A stretch of 64,000 nt of DNA from Ryuthela nishihirai (lineage: Eukaryota > Arthropoda > Arachnida > Araneae > Heptathelidae): contig JAWZYU010000027.1 of the NCBI GenBank assembly GCA_038380435.1, positions 2,415,156 to 2,479,155 of the forward strand, written 5' to 3'. The position numbers and the translations under genes were made by a program. Every line of letters starts with the position of its first letter. Within the stretch, counting starts at the first letter, position 1. The notes under the pieces are model-generated. The model saw only the letters and a program-made list of their open reading frames with translations. It did not search any database and had not been told where the DNA came from. This document shows positions 54,105-63,830 of the stretch, in pieces.

Positions 54105-54260
54105 ATGGGAGCTAGGCTTGAGCCCTGGGTAAGGCATGGATGTTTGTGTTGTTTTTCTGCTGAGGTCTGGCCATCCTCACAGACCTCTATGGCATATAAA
54201 CTGACAGGCTCCTTCCAGACTGCAACAAGCAGCTGTTTAAGGGGATATTTCTTTTATTTC
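54105..54260 (+). mobile_element. SINE2 copy, 5'-truncated
   Basis: GAGCCCTGGGTAAGGCATGG, CTGCTGAGGTCTGGCCATCC, GGCATATAAACTGACAGGC, then CAAGCAGCTGTTTAAGGGG and TATTTCTTTT. It abuts the broken end of LINE F, so it may mark the breakpoint. Confidence 0.8.
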
Positions 54261-54620
54261 TTTTTATGTTTCATAAATTAAATACTTCAGCAAGTTTGGA
54301 AATACGTCAGTTTTAATGATAATTGTATTCATGGCTGACTTAAGAAGAAGGATTTATTTACTTGTGAGTGACTTTCCTAGTATTTCGCCCCCTGCCTGGG
54401 GTTGTCTTCAAAGGAGGTTGCAGCATTCTTGGAACTTTATTTCTTTTGCAGTAGTGGTTGCCAGATTATAGATGGCCGGGCATATTGTTTATGGTGCCAT
54501 CTGTTGATTGTATTAATAATCCTTCTGCTTTTCTTATGAATGCATTTTTTTTTAATTATTGTTGTTGTGTTCCAGTATATTTTATGATTGGTTTATTCTA
54601 TGTATCTGTAAAATGTCTGT
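54261..54620. other. Unclassified, possible retroelement end
   Basis: TTTCGCCCCCTGCCTGGGGTTGTCTTC at 54385-54411 is GC-rich and hairpin-capable (CCCCCTGCCTGGGG). Such motifs occur near ends of Penelope-like and other elements, but no coding part is present. Confidence 0.3.
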
Positions 54621-55311
54621 AAATGGTAGCTAGGTAGTCACTCGAAGGAGAGCTATGCACCAATCCCCTCTGATGATGCATAGAACCGGCCAAGCCTACC
54701 ACCTAATGTCCGACCCCGCCATCTCGTGGTGCAGACCGTTAGTACCTTTCAAAAGAGATACTCTCTTGTGGAAGTGAACGGAAGGGGAGGGCTGTCAGAT
54801 TAGTGTGGCCTACTGATCTGGACAACTATGGCTACTTTTCTTTTTTTCCTACCCTGCTGAGGAGTGGACATCCACACAGTGTCCTGGTGCTGACCATATA
54901 AACCCACCAGACTGAATTAAGGCTCTGAACTTGATTATGGATCCTGATTTTGCTGCACTGGTGGGCTTCTGTGGAGGGAAAATCTTCTGGTGTGTTTTCT
55001 GTTTGTTTGTGGGTGACAGCCCTAAGTGAATAGATTCACAGGATATGTTTATGTCAGCTGGTGGATAATCCTGAGCAGAGGTCATCGCAGGCACCTGAAC
55101 TCTTTGTTGCTATTGGCATCATCAAATTCTACATTAGAGGAAGTCTTCCAGTGTAGATGGCTTCAGCCTTTAGTAGTAGAGGAACGAGTCTTTGCCACAT
55201 GTTTGCAATTAGCTGGTGCTGTTTGATATTGTCGGCATTCCCTCTCTCAATAAACATAGTTTCTTTAAACATCCCACTAACCATTTTCTCTCCATAGCTA
55301 GTTGGAATGTG

Positions 55312-56037
55312 AGGACTCTGCACAGAGCTTTTTCTCTTGATGTCCTCACACAAGAATGCCACCATTATAATTTAGATATTCTTGGCTTGTAAGAGACCAG
55401 ATGGACAGATAAAGGTCAGATTCTTAAAAATAATCTTAAAGTTCTCTTTTCAGGGAGGGAAGATAATAAGCATCACAAAGGCGTGGGTCTGCTTCTCAGC
55501 AGACATGCTAGTGATGCTCTTCTTGGATATGAGTGCATTAATGAAAGGTTTCTTACAGCAAAATTTCAGACAAACATTAAAGACTTGAATGTTATCTGCT
55601 GTTATGCCCCCAGTAAGGATGCCAATGAGGATGAGAAGGATAGGTTTTAGAGAGAACTTCAGGATATTTTGAATTTTGTCAAGAAAGGAGATATTACCCT
55701 TGTTCTAGGTGACATCAATGCCAAAGTTGATACTGACTGTGACCTTTGGGGAGGAGTAATAGGCCCTTTTGGTATTGGTAGCTACAATGGCAATGGGCAA
55801 CGTCTCCTACAGGTAAGTAAACTCCATGGATTCAGAATAACTAACACTTATTACAAACACCACAACATAAATAAGTACACATGGGTTTCACCCAATGGGC
55901 TGCATAAGAATATGATGGATTATATATTAATTAACAGCAAATGGGCTAGTTCTGTTAGGAATACCAGGTCATATAGGGAAGCGGAAATTGGATCTGACCA
56001 TTACCTTGTTAAAAGTGTCTTGCAACTTAAAACTTAA
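55312..56037 (+). pseudogene. LINE B APE-type endonuclease
   Basis: One frame reads SWNVRTLHRAFSLDVL, NLDILGL (then TAA at 55390 in place of Gln) ETRWTDKGQILKNNLK, GVGLLLSRHASDALLGYECI, LNVICCYAPS, a TAG at 55647, then the open part 55669-56037: DITLVLGDINAKVDTDCD (Asp of GDxN), NKYTWVSPNG, MMDYILINSKW and IGSDHYLVKSVLQL (terminal SDH). The catalytic Asn, Glu, Asp-Asn and His of APE endonucleases can be placed, so the fold identity is secure. Two stops inactivate it. Confidence 0.9.
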
Positions 56038-56044
56038 AAAGTGT

Positions 56045-58165
56045 TGTGCTAGGGTTAAAAAAATTTACCTTTAATACTGAAGCTCTGAAAGACCCAGTTA
56101 TAGCCAAAGCTTACCATGATAGGTTACTTAGTCATTATGACAGTCATGGTATGCTTACTACTGAAGTTGAGGAAGAATTGGATCATTTTAAACAGGCTTT
56201 TTTAGACACTAACAGTACTCTTTTAGGAAAAAAATAGCAGAGCAGACAGAATTATCTGAGTGATAAGGCACTTGAGCTTATTTCTGAAAGAAAGAACTGC
56301 AGGAATGTCCTTAATCAATACCCTACTAGTCCCAATAGAAAGCATTACAGAGAACTTCATAAACATGTCAAGGATCAGTTAGCTGCTGATAACTTTCTTT
56401 GGCTTGATGGGTTAACCGACAAAGCCGAGGAAGCAGTAAGACAGCACAACAGCAGACAGCTGTACCAGATAGTTAATGTTTTGTGTGGTAGAAAACGAAC
56501 AGGTATACAGGGATTGATGGATAAACAATGTAAGGTTATAGAAGGTGAGGATTCTTCATGGCTAGGTGGGCTGAGCATCTCAGTGATGTTCTAAACAATG
56601 CGATTAGTTCTACTCCCATTGTTTGCAATGATGTTAGATGCATTGGTGGCTTTAATTAATGGGTTGGCCCTATAACACAATCTGAAGTTATTTTGGCTGT
56701 TTCTAAACTTAAACTTCATAAATCCCCAGGGTAGATGAAATTACTACGGAAATGCTTAGAGCTTGGAAAGTATCGGTTGCCACTTGGATGACTGAAATTT
56801 TGAATATCTTTTATGATAAGGGCATGGTCCCTAAGGATTTTACCAGGCCTATTATTATCCCTATTTTCAAAAAAGATGATCGCAGTTATTGTGATAACTA
56901 GAGGGGTATCAGCCTACTCTCTGTTCCAGGTAAAGTTCTTTTCATGATTGTGCTTAATAGAATTAATAATCTGGTTGACAGGCAATTACGTGATGAGCAA
57001 TGTGGATTCAGAAGTGGTAGGGGATGTATGGATCAGATATTTTTACTTAGGTAGATTCTTAAGAAAGAGTTTCAGAAACCTTTGGTTGCTAGTTTTGTTG
57101 ATTTCAAAAAGGCTTTCGACTGTGTTGATCGTCATAATTTGTGGTTGATTGTGAGATCATATGGTATTCCAGACAAGTCAGTTAACATAATGAAAGCTCT
57201 CTATAATGACACTGAGTCATGTGTGAGAGTTGGTAAGGCTTGTAGCAATTGGTTTAGCATTACTTCTGGTGTTCGACAAGGGTGCATTTTGTCTCCTTTT
57301 CTCTTTAGCTTGGTTATTGATTATGTTATGTGAAATTCACTTCAAAGAAACATTTTGGCCATAAATTAGCCGAAGATACAAAAATTTTTGATTTAGATTA
57401 TGCTGATGATTTAGCCCTTTTGGCAAATGATGTTGATGAGATGAACTCTTTCATTCGAGCTGTTGATGAGACTGGTAGTAGAGTAGGTTTGGTTATAAAC
57501 AGAGAGAAAACTAAAGTGATGAAAATTGGTCAGACAGGTTGTGATTCAGTTCATCTGAATGGTTGCAGTCTTGAGCAGGTGTCACAGTTTAAATATCTTG
57601 TGAGCTATGTAACAGATAATGGTGATGTGCGGCATGAGATTAACAGACGAATAGGGATTGCTGCTGGGACTTTTAAGAATCTATGGAGAGTGTGGAGAAA
57701 TAGGCGTATACACCTAAAGACTAAAATTAGACTGTATAATAGTTTGGTTCTTTCTAGGGTTAGTTATGGCAGTGAAACTTGGACACTTTGTAAACAAGAT
57801 AACAAGAAACTTTGATTCCAGATGCTTATGCAGGATCTTGGTCATTATGTGGTTCAACTTTGTAACTAATGATGAGGTTAGGCAAAGGAGTCTGCAACCT
57901 CCTTTAAGCAGCATATGTGCAGAGAGAGACTCCCCTGGTTTGGCCATGTTGCCCATATGGATAATTATAGATTAGCGAATAGGGTTATGAACAGTGTGCC
58001 TAGAGGCCTCAGAAAGAGGGGAACCTAGGAAGACCTAGGATGCGGTGGGCAGACAACGACAAACAGGACCTTATTAGGATCGATGTGCAGTGGCCAGATG
58101 CAGTAGATGTAGCTCAGGACAGACACTTGGAGAACTAAATTGCTCAGTCTGGTTTGTACCTCCGT
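56045..58165 (+). pseudogene. LINE B linker, RT and C-terminus
   Basis: Linker KKFTFNTEALKDPVIAKAYHDRL (56055) and EEELDHFKQAFLDTNSTLLGKK, ending in TAG. RT in several frames: PKDFTRPIIIPIF, DEQCGFRSGRGCMDQIF, then 57082-57333 (FVDFKKAFDCVDRHN, SGVRQGCILSPFLFSLVIDYVM, stop) and 57330-57815 (DLDYADDLALLA, REKTKVMKIGQTG, YLVSYVTDNGD, RIGIAAGTFKNLW, SYGSETWTLCKQDN). A deletion removes codons for LDAF near 57810. The C-terminus continues as SLQPPLSSI and WFGHVAHMDNY. Confidence 0.9.
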
Positions 58166-58193
58166 AGCCCATGGCTGCTTGAGGATGATGATG

Positions 58194-58349
58194 AAACATT
58201 TCTCAAGAATCTTCCTAAGTGAAAATATGTGATCTACACATCCCCTACCACTTCTGAATCCACATTGCTCATCACACAATTGTGAGAGTCAAAAGCCTTT
58301 TTGAAATCTAAAAAGCTAGTAACCAAAGGTTTCTGAAACTATAAACATT
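58194..58349 (-). mobile_element. LINE copy C, scrambled 3' segment
   Basis: On the minus strand LEFQKPLVTSF-type codons and DFKKAFDS come first (58349-58290), followed directly by QLCDEQCGFRSGRGCVDHIFSLRKILEKCF (58279-58197). In an intact element the second block precedes the first, so this is a template-jump or rearrangement. It also abuts the tail of copy B in opposite orientation. Confidence 0.75.
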
Positions 58350-58562
58350 CAGTAATAAAGTATCACAGAAAAACGTCCTGTAAAGAAGAAACACTTGAAA
58401 TAATTAGTTGAAAAAAGTTGGTTGTCCTGAGTGGGATTTGAACCCAAGCCTCCCAGAAGCATGCTGGGTATCTAATTGCTAGACCATCAGAAGCTTACCA
58501 TATTGTTGAAGAAATCGTTAGTTCCTGGTGGTCTAGTGGTTAGGACACCAGGCATGCTTCTG
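58350..58562 (-). mobile_element. tRNA-like element inserted in LINE C
   Basis: On the minus strand: an antisense 5' half of a tRNA-like sequence (58562-58523), a short spacer, a complete sense tRNA-like unit (about 58495-58420: A-box TGGTCTAGCAATTAG, anticodon arm CCCAG-CATGCTT-CTGGG, T-arm with GGGTTCAAATCCC), then a body GGACAACCAACTTTTTTCAA continuing about 75 bp. AACATT flanks both sides (58344-58349 and 58563-58568), and sister LINE copies have a single AACATTT there. It is thus a mobile insertion with about a 6-8 bp duplication. Confidence 0.75.
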
Positions 58563-58586
58563 AACATTTTCAATAATCTGCCTAAG

Positions 58587-59183
58587 TTAAAATCCACACT
58601 GCTCATCATGCAATTGTCCAACAACCAGATTCTTAATTCTATTAAGCACAATCATGGAAAGAACTTTATCTGGAACAGAGAGTAGGCTGATACCCCTATA
58701 GTTATGACAAGAACTGCGATTACCTTTTTTGAAAATAGGGATAATAATAGCTCTGGTAAAATCCTTAGGAACTATGCCTTTATCATAAAAGTTATTCAAA
58801 ATTTCAATCATCCAAGTGGTAACTGAAACATTCCCAGCTCTAAGCATTTCTGTTGTAATTTCACCTACCCCTGGGGATTTATGAAGTTTTAGTTTAGAAA
58901 CAGCCAAAATAACTTCATATTGTGTTATAGGGCCAACATTAAAGCCACCAATGCATCTATCATCATTGCAAACAATGGGAATAGAACTAACCACATTGTT
59001 TAGAACTTCACTGAAATGCTCAACCCACGTAGCCATGACAGAATCCTCACCTTCTATAACCTTTCCTTGGTTATCCTTCAATCCCTGTATACTTGTCTGT
59101 TTTCTACCACACAAAACATTAACTATCTGGTACAGCTGTCTGCTGTTGTGCTGTCTAACTGCTTCCTCGGCTTTGTCAGCCAA
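58587..59183 (-). pseudogene. LINE C RT N-terminal part
   Basis: 198 open codons: DKAEEAVRQHNSRQLYQIVN, IEGEDSVMATWVEHFSEVLN, the GFNVGPITQYEVILAVSKLK region with HKSPGVGEITTEMLRAG, WMIEILNNFYDKGIVPKDF, TRAIIIPIFKKGNRSSCHNYRGI, LLSVPDKVLSMIVLNRIKNLV and DEQCGF. It stops before any catalytic Asp because the element is broken at 58590. Best copy for the RT 'motif 0-2' region. Confidence 0.88.
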
Positions 59184-59536
59184 GCCAAAGATTCTTATCA
59201 GCAGCTAACTGATTGTTTACACATTTATTAAGCTCTCTGTAATGCTTTCTATTAGGGCTAGGAGGGTATTGATTAAGGACATTCCTGCAGTTCTTTCTTT
59301 CTGAAATAAGCTCAAGTGCCTTATCGCTCAAATAATTCTGCCTCTTTTTTCCTAAAAGTGTACTGTTAGCTTCCAAAAAAGCTTGTTTAAATCATTTCCA
59401 TTCTTCCTCCACTTCAGTAGTAAGCAAACCATGACTGTCATTGTGACTAATTAACCTATCGTGGTAAGCTTTAGCTATAACTGGGTCTTTCAGGACTTCA
59501 GCTTTAAAGGTAAATATTTTAACCTTATCACAACAC

Positions 59537-60135
59537 TTAAGTTGCAAGACATTTTAACAAGGTAAAAGTAAGATCCAATTTCAGTCCCCCTATATGACCT
59601 GGTACTCCTAACAGAATTAGCCCATCTGGTGAAACCCGTGTGTACTTATATATGTCGCAGTGTTTGTGATAAGTGTTAATTATTCTGAATCCATTAAGTT
59701 GACTTACCTGTAGGAGACGTTGCCCATTGCCATTGCAGCTACCAATACCAAAAGGGCCTATCACCCCTCCCCAAAGGTCAAAGTCAGTAGCAACTTTGGC
59801 ATTGAAGTCACCTAGAACAAGGGTAATATCTCCTTTCTTGACAGAATTCAAAATATCCTGAAGTTGTCTGTAAAACCTATCTTTCTCATTGTCATCGGCA
59901 TCCTCAGTGAGGGCATAACAGCATATAACATTCAAGTCTTTAACACTTGTCTGAAAACCTTTCATTAATGCACTCATATCCTAGAAGAGCATCACTAGCA
60001 TGTCTGCTGAAGAAGCAGACCCATGCCTTGGTGATGCTTATTGTTGTCCCTCCCGGAAAAGAGAAATTTAAGATTATTTTTAAGAATCTGACCTTTATCT
60101 GTCCATCTGGTTTCTTGCAAGCCGAGAATATCTAA
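59537..60135 (-). pseudogene. LINE C endonuclease
   Basis: Frames give DILGLQETRWTDKGQILKNNLKF and FSGRDNNKHHQGMGLLLQQ (60140-60000), then 59977-59570: VKDLNVICCYALTEDADD, KGDITLVLGDFNAKVATDFD, NGNGQRLLQVSQLNGF and YKYTRVSPDG; after this a deletion removes the MIDYILINSKW part and the frame passes into RNSV...GLKLDLTF codons. GDFN is intact; the SDH motif is not. Confidence 0.85.
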
Positions 60136-60155
60136 ATTATAAGAGTGAATGAAAT

Positions 60156-60400
60156 ATTTTAGAAACAACTCACTATTTTCTATTTCATGAAATATCAGCA
60201 AAAAAAGACAAGTATTCAAATTGCATTCACAGAGTACCGATGTGTACAGCATTGGTACTTTGTGAACTAACATGCACACTAAAACTTTCAAACCAAAACC
60301 AGATTTGAATATTAGGCAATCACTAGTAAGCACCTGTAAGGTATATATGTATGTTAAATAAGTATGGAAGAAAGAGAAATTGGAGTTTAAAAATTTTTCC
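60156..60400. other. No gene seen
   Basis: AT-rich sequence; continues the minus-strand open stretch by chance. Confidence 0.25.
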
Positions 60401-60599
60401 TTATCTAATATATGAAGAAGAAAGTATGTTTGTTTGTCTGTCTGCTTATGCACTTGGGACCCCAGATTAGCTAGAGGCTCCAAACTTTGCATGAATATTC
60501 CCTTCACCCAGGGGAAGAATACAGGCTATGTGCAAACTCGTTTGGTTCAACCAAAATTGGGGTGGGCGGGTTTGAATTTCTCAAAATCCCCATAGACTT

Positions 60600-60790
60600 A
60601 ACATTAACAGTTTAAAGTTATTTAAAATAACTCTTGCCACTAATAAATTTGAAAAAAGGGATACATCAAACTAAACTAATTACTGATTTTGCATGATGAA
60701 ACATTAACAGTTGGAAAGTTATTCAAAATAACTATTGCCACCATTAAATTTGAAATAATGCATGAAACTAATTTCTTTCTGATTTCACGT
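60600..60790 (+). repeat. Tandem duplication, about 103-bp unit
   Basis: ACATTAACAGTTTAAAGTTATT (60600) recurs at 60703 as ACATTAACAGTTGGAAAGTTATT; the shared AAAATAACTMTTGCCAC and AAATTTGAAA follow in both. About 80 percent identity. Confidence 0.7.
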
Positions 60791-61247
60791 TATAAACTCT
60801 TTGTTTAGTTTGCTGGGTGAGGAGTGCGAGCATCCATGGATAATGAAGTCATTCAAAAACTAAATTCATATTGAAAATTAAAATCATTAACTTAATTTGA
60901 AAAATATGCAAAAGCTAATAAAAGTAATTACAAATAATTAATAAATGTTTTAAATATTATGTTAATAAATAAATAATTTTGTTTAATAATAATAATAATT
61001 CTTTAGTACCTTTACATTTTTTATGCACCTCAGACCATAGTTAATTTTTTTTTTGCTATAAAGTTACATTGACATGGCAAATTGTATCCAAGGAACTCAG
61101 GTGGGTATGAATGATTTGAAATGTTCTATTATCTGAGTGAGGAAATTTCAGATTTTGGTTAGAAACTTCTGACGTAGGGAAGATAATAGGTACCCCAAAC
61201 TATGCCCATTTCATTTCTCCCCCTAAAAGAGAGGGAGAAAATTTTAA

Positions 61248-61620
61248 CCAGAGGTGTTGGATTCCGTTGTTTTACCTTTGAGCAGCACTTTTTTTGCACA
61301 CAATGGGCTGAATGGCCAGATTACAAGGACCCCAAAGCTCAGAGGTGGTTGGGGGAGGGGATTCATTGGAACAGCTGTTGGGAGACAGATGGTAGTCTAC
61401 TGTCAAGGCTATCCAGTGTGTTCTTTAATGTGCACAAAGTGTGGTTCTCTTGCACATGGTGCCACAGCTTAATGTCCCATCCATTGGACAGTGGCCTGTC
61501 CAAGCCTATCAGTGTCCCCTACTGACCGTGAGCAGGGTGGGGAGTTTTGCAGAGATAAATCTCAATGCTGAAACAGCTGGGACTCAATCTTGCGAACTAC
61601 AGACTATGTGTCTGGCGTTG
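61248..61620 (-). mobile_element. SINE1 copy, diverged
   Basis: Inverted copy: tail at 61258 (GTTGTTTTACC reversed), body in order to GGGACTCAATCTTGCGAAC and AGACTATGTGTCTGG at about 61613, where the tRNA head is truncated. No clear duplication. Inserted into the possible Helentron. Confidence 0.85.
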
Positions 61621-61961
61621 CATTTAAAATTCTCAAAAGTCTGACTGAGCCCTCTCCCTGCCCCCGGAGTGGGAGGAGATTGAGTCTAATGATATTTATG
61701 CCAAATGAAAGTTTGCGATGTGGAGAGTGCCATCTACTGTACCCTTTAGAAAGTTACAGACCCGAGCAATGCCAGGTAAATCTGCTTGTAGCTTTTAAAA
61801 ATACATAATTCAAATTTGAAAAATAATACTTTTTCTATTTGGTGAATATTTTATTAAGTGAAAATATATCATGAAGAAACAGCTTGGTCTCTGGATGTAA
61901 ACCAGTTTTTCAGGCTCTACCTTAGAAGGACTAAAGGTAAGTCAAAATAAATGCTACTATA

Positions 61962-63319
61962 TAAGGAGAACGTTCAAAAAATTCTTGACACGTGTCTGTA
62001 GATTTGCACTTATTCTTCTGTAATTAACGAGCTATGACTTGTTTGAAAGCTTGTCTAAACTTGTCGTTACATGCTTAAAAAAGAAGGCTGTATCATAATT
62101 TCTCTCTTTGTTGGCCGCGCATAAAGTTCAGTTTGCAAAATCATGCAGTGTTGCTATGGAGCCTACTAAAAGCAGGGAAAGATTTTACATTTCAATAAGA
62201 TGCAGCTTGTGGACGATGAAAAAAAAATTCATACCAACTGATCACAAATATGTGGGTATCATGCATGTTCATATGGCATTGTTACAGAATGGATTGAAAA
62301 TTCCAGCAGAGCTTCGAAAACCTCCCTCATGCAGGAAGACCAAAGGGGGCAGTTAATGAGAGAACCATTGCTATTGTTTATGAACTCATTAAGGAAAACC
62401 TACACATAACCATTCAGGTAATTAGATGCCAATGTATTGATTGGCAGTGTGCAAACAATTACTCACCTACATTTAAAGTTCTCAAAGATCTGTGCCAATT
62501 GGATATCCTACAAACTGACAGAACAGCACAAAATTGCTGGAATTGACTCATGAAAGTAGATGCTGGCAATGTTTGAACCTGGTGGCTCCAAACGATTAAC
62601 CGACATTGTCACAGGTGATGAGATGTGATTTTATTACTATATAATTCCCAGAAAGATTGACAGGTATGTTTGAATTGCAAAAGATGAACCCCATACCTAA
62701 ATCCCCCAACAAGACTTTAGCTCAAGGAAGAGGATGTTCACAATTTTTTTCAATTCCCAAGGAGTAGTTGCCGTGGTCATATTACTTGAAAAAAATTACT
62801 ATAAATGGCCAATACTACACCAACATTGTTTTGCCCAAAATGCTTAAGGAGCTGAAGGAGCAGCATCCAACAACAAGCATCTGAAGGGTTCCCCTCCTTC
62901 GTGACAATGTCAGTGCTCACAAAACCCGGAAAGTTGTGGCTTATCTGGAGCAGGAAAAAAAAAATCAAACAGCAACTCCATCATGCATATTCACCTAATA
63001 TTGCACCATGTGAATTTTTGTTGTTTCCAAAAATTAAAAAGGAACTTCCTTGAAAGCCTTTTTCACGGATGCAAGATTTTGCAAAACGCATTCATTTAGA
63101 GTTGTGGAGTTTTCCCCAAAATGAATACCACCAAGCATTCCAGAATTGGTGTACATGTCTGCAACTTTGGATAGAAGCTGTAGGGGAGTAGTTTGAAGAA
63201 CAGTAAAAGTTGTGCTGAGGAAAAAGTATTTTGTTTTAATTTTTAGTCATTGAAATAGAAAAAAAAACATCAAAATTTTGCAATTTTGTAATTTAAAGAG
63301 TTCTCATGAAATTCTCCTA
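61962..63319 (+). mobile_element. mariner-type transposon
   Basis: The left end GGAGAACGTTCAAAAAATTCTT and the reverse of the right end (GGAGAATTTCATGAGAACTCTT) form about 25-bp inverted repeats, each next to TA. The plus strand holds a degraded mariner transposase from about 62155 to 63205. Confidence 0.85.
62155..63205 (+). pseudogene. mariner transposase, degraded
   Basis: Readable catalytic parts: TDIVTGDEM followed by a stop replacing Trp (first Asp, near 62603), LRDNVSAHKTRKVVAYLEQE (second Asp, near 62900) and YSPNIAPCEFLLFPKIKKEL near 62980, where the third Asp of YSPDLAP is Asn. Then a shifted FQNWCTCLQLWIEAV-like C-terminus. The N-terminal HTH (62240-62420, KPPSCRKTKGG) is barely recognisable. 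Inactive. Confidence 0.8.
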
Positions 63320-63439
63320 CCTTTTTCTCTGAATTTATGCCTTTTTATTAATTACAATTAAATACCCTTTTGGTATGCAACACGATCTATTTATGTTTGT
63401 TATTTGCTTAAGGACCTGGAAGCAGTTCAGTTCATTCCT

Positions 63440-63830
63440 GTTTTAAATTTAGCTGTAAAAAATCTTTCATTAATGCATTCACATCACAGAAGAACATCAC
63501 TGGCATTTTTGCTGAGAAGCATTGCTAGACCTGGTTGGTGTTTGCTCTCTTCATGAAACGATAAATTTAACATTATTTTTTAGTATATGACTTTTTGCTT
63601 GTTCATTTGATCTCTTGCAAGTCTAAAATGTCCAGATTATACCACTGGAATTCCTGTGTGAGGATATCCAGAGAATAATCCATGTTAAGATTCCTCACAT
63701 TCTAAGTTGGTGTTCATAGAAAATGGGTAGTAGATTTTTTTTTAAAGAAATCTAGGTTTATTTAGAGAGCTGTGGCCAATATCAAATAGCCCCTAATCAC
63801 ATGCATGAGGCAAAGACCTGTTTCCCATTT
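63440..63830 (-). mobile_element. LINE copy G, endonuclease/5' UTR fragment
   Basis: Minus-strand relatives of the endonuclease start: NIRTL-like codons near 63690, DILSGYSSH near 63660, the L-TC-KRSNEQ region where LQETRWTDKG stands in copy C, then codons matching ECINERFFTAKF near 63470. It is more decayed than the other copies and ends in 5' UTR sequence near 63830. Confidence 0.75.

Larger units (their letters stand above)
52790..54105 (-). mobile_element. LINE copy F, RT part only, split by SINE2
   Basis: The 3' tail (GATGATGATGATAGTGAT reversed) is at about 52793-52811. The RT extends to about 54105, where it breaks inside the first catalytic motif region (LVASFVDFKKAFEFVDHHN). SINE2 at 53494-53672 separates the YADD half from the C-terminal half. 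Sequence is close to copy D. Confidence 0.9.
54621..58195 (+). mobile_element. LINE copy B, full span 5' UTR to tail
   Basis: The most complete copy in structure: 5' UTR 54621-55300 (identical start to copy A at 381), endonuclease 55312-56037, linker 56045-56620, RT 56650-57560, C-terminal region to 58165, then ATGGCTGCTTGAGGATGATG and a GAT tail ending at 58195. At 3.6 kb it shows the full length of the family. Inactivated by several stops and frameshifts. Confidence 0.93.
58563..60155 (-). mobile_element. LINE copy C main segment
   Basis: Minus strand: endonuclease from SYNLDILGLQETRWTDKG (60150) to about 59580, linker (59520-59180), then RT up to the fingers motif DEQCGF at 58590. Deletions: part of the endonuclease end (SDH region) near 59610-59570. 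It lacks the 5' UTR. Confidence 0.9.
60405..61800 (+). mobile_element. Possible non-autonomous Helentron, split by SINE1
   Basis: 60415-60450 (AGAAAGTATGTTTGTTTGTC, then TGTCTGC) and the following CTCCAAACTTTGCATGAATA, CCAGGGGAAGAATACAGGC resemble the 5' part of non-autonomous Helentron-type elements of arthropods. 61755-61795 has ACCCGAGCAATGCCAGGT, a near-palindromic hairpin, followed 8 bases later by CTTGTAG, resembling their hairpin-CTAG 3' end. No Rep/helicase coding sequence. The assignment rests on remembered end motifs, so it is tentative. Confidence 0.4.
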
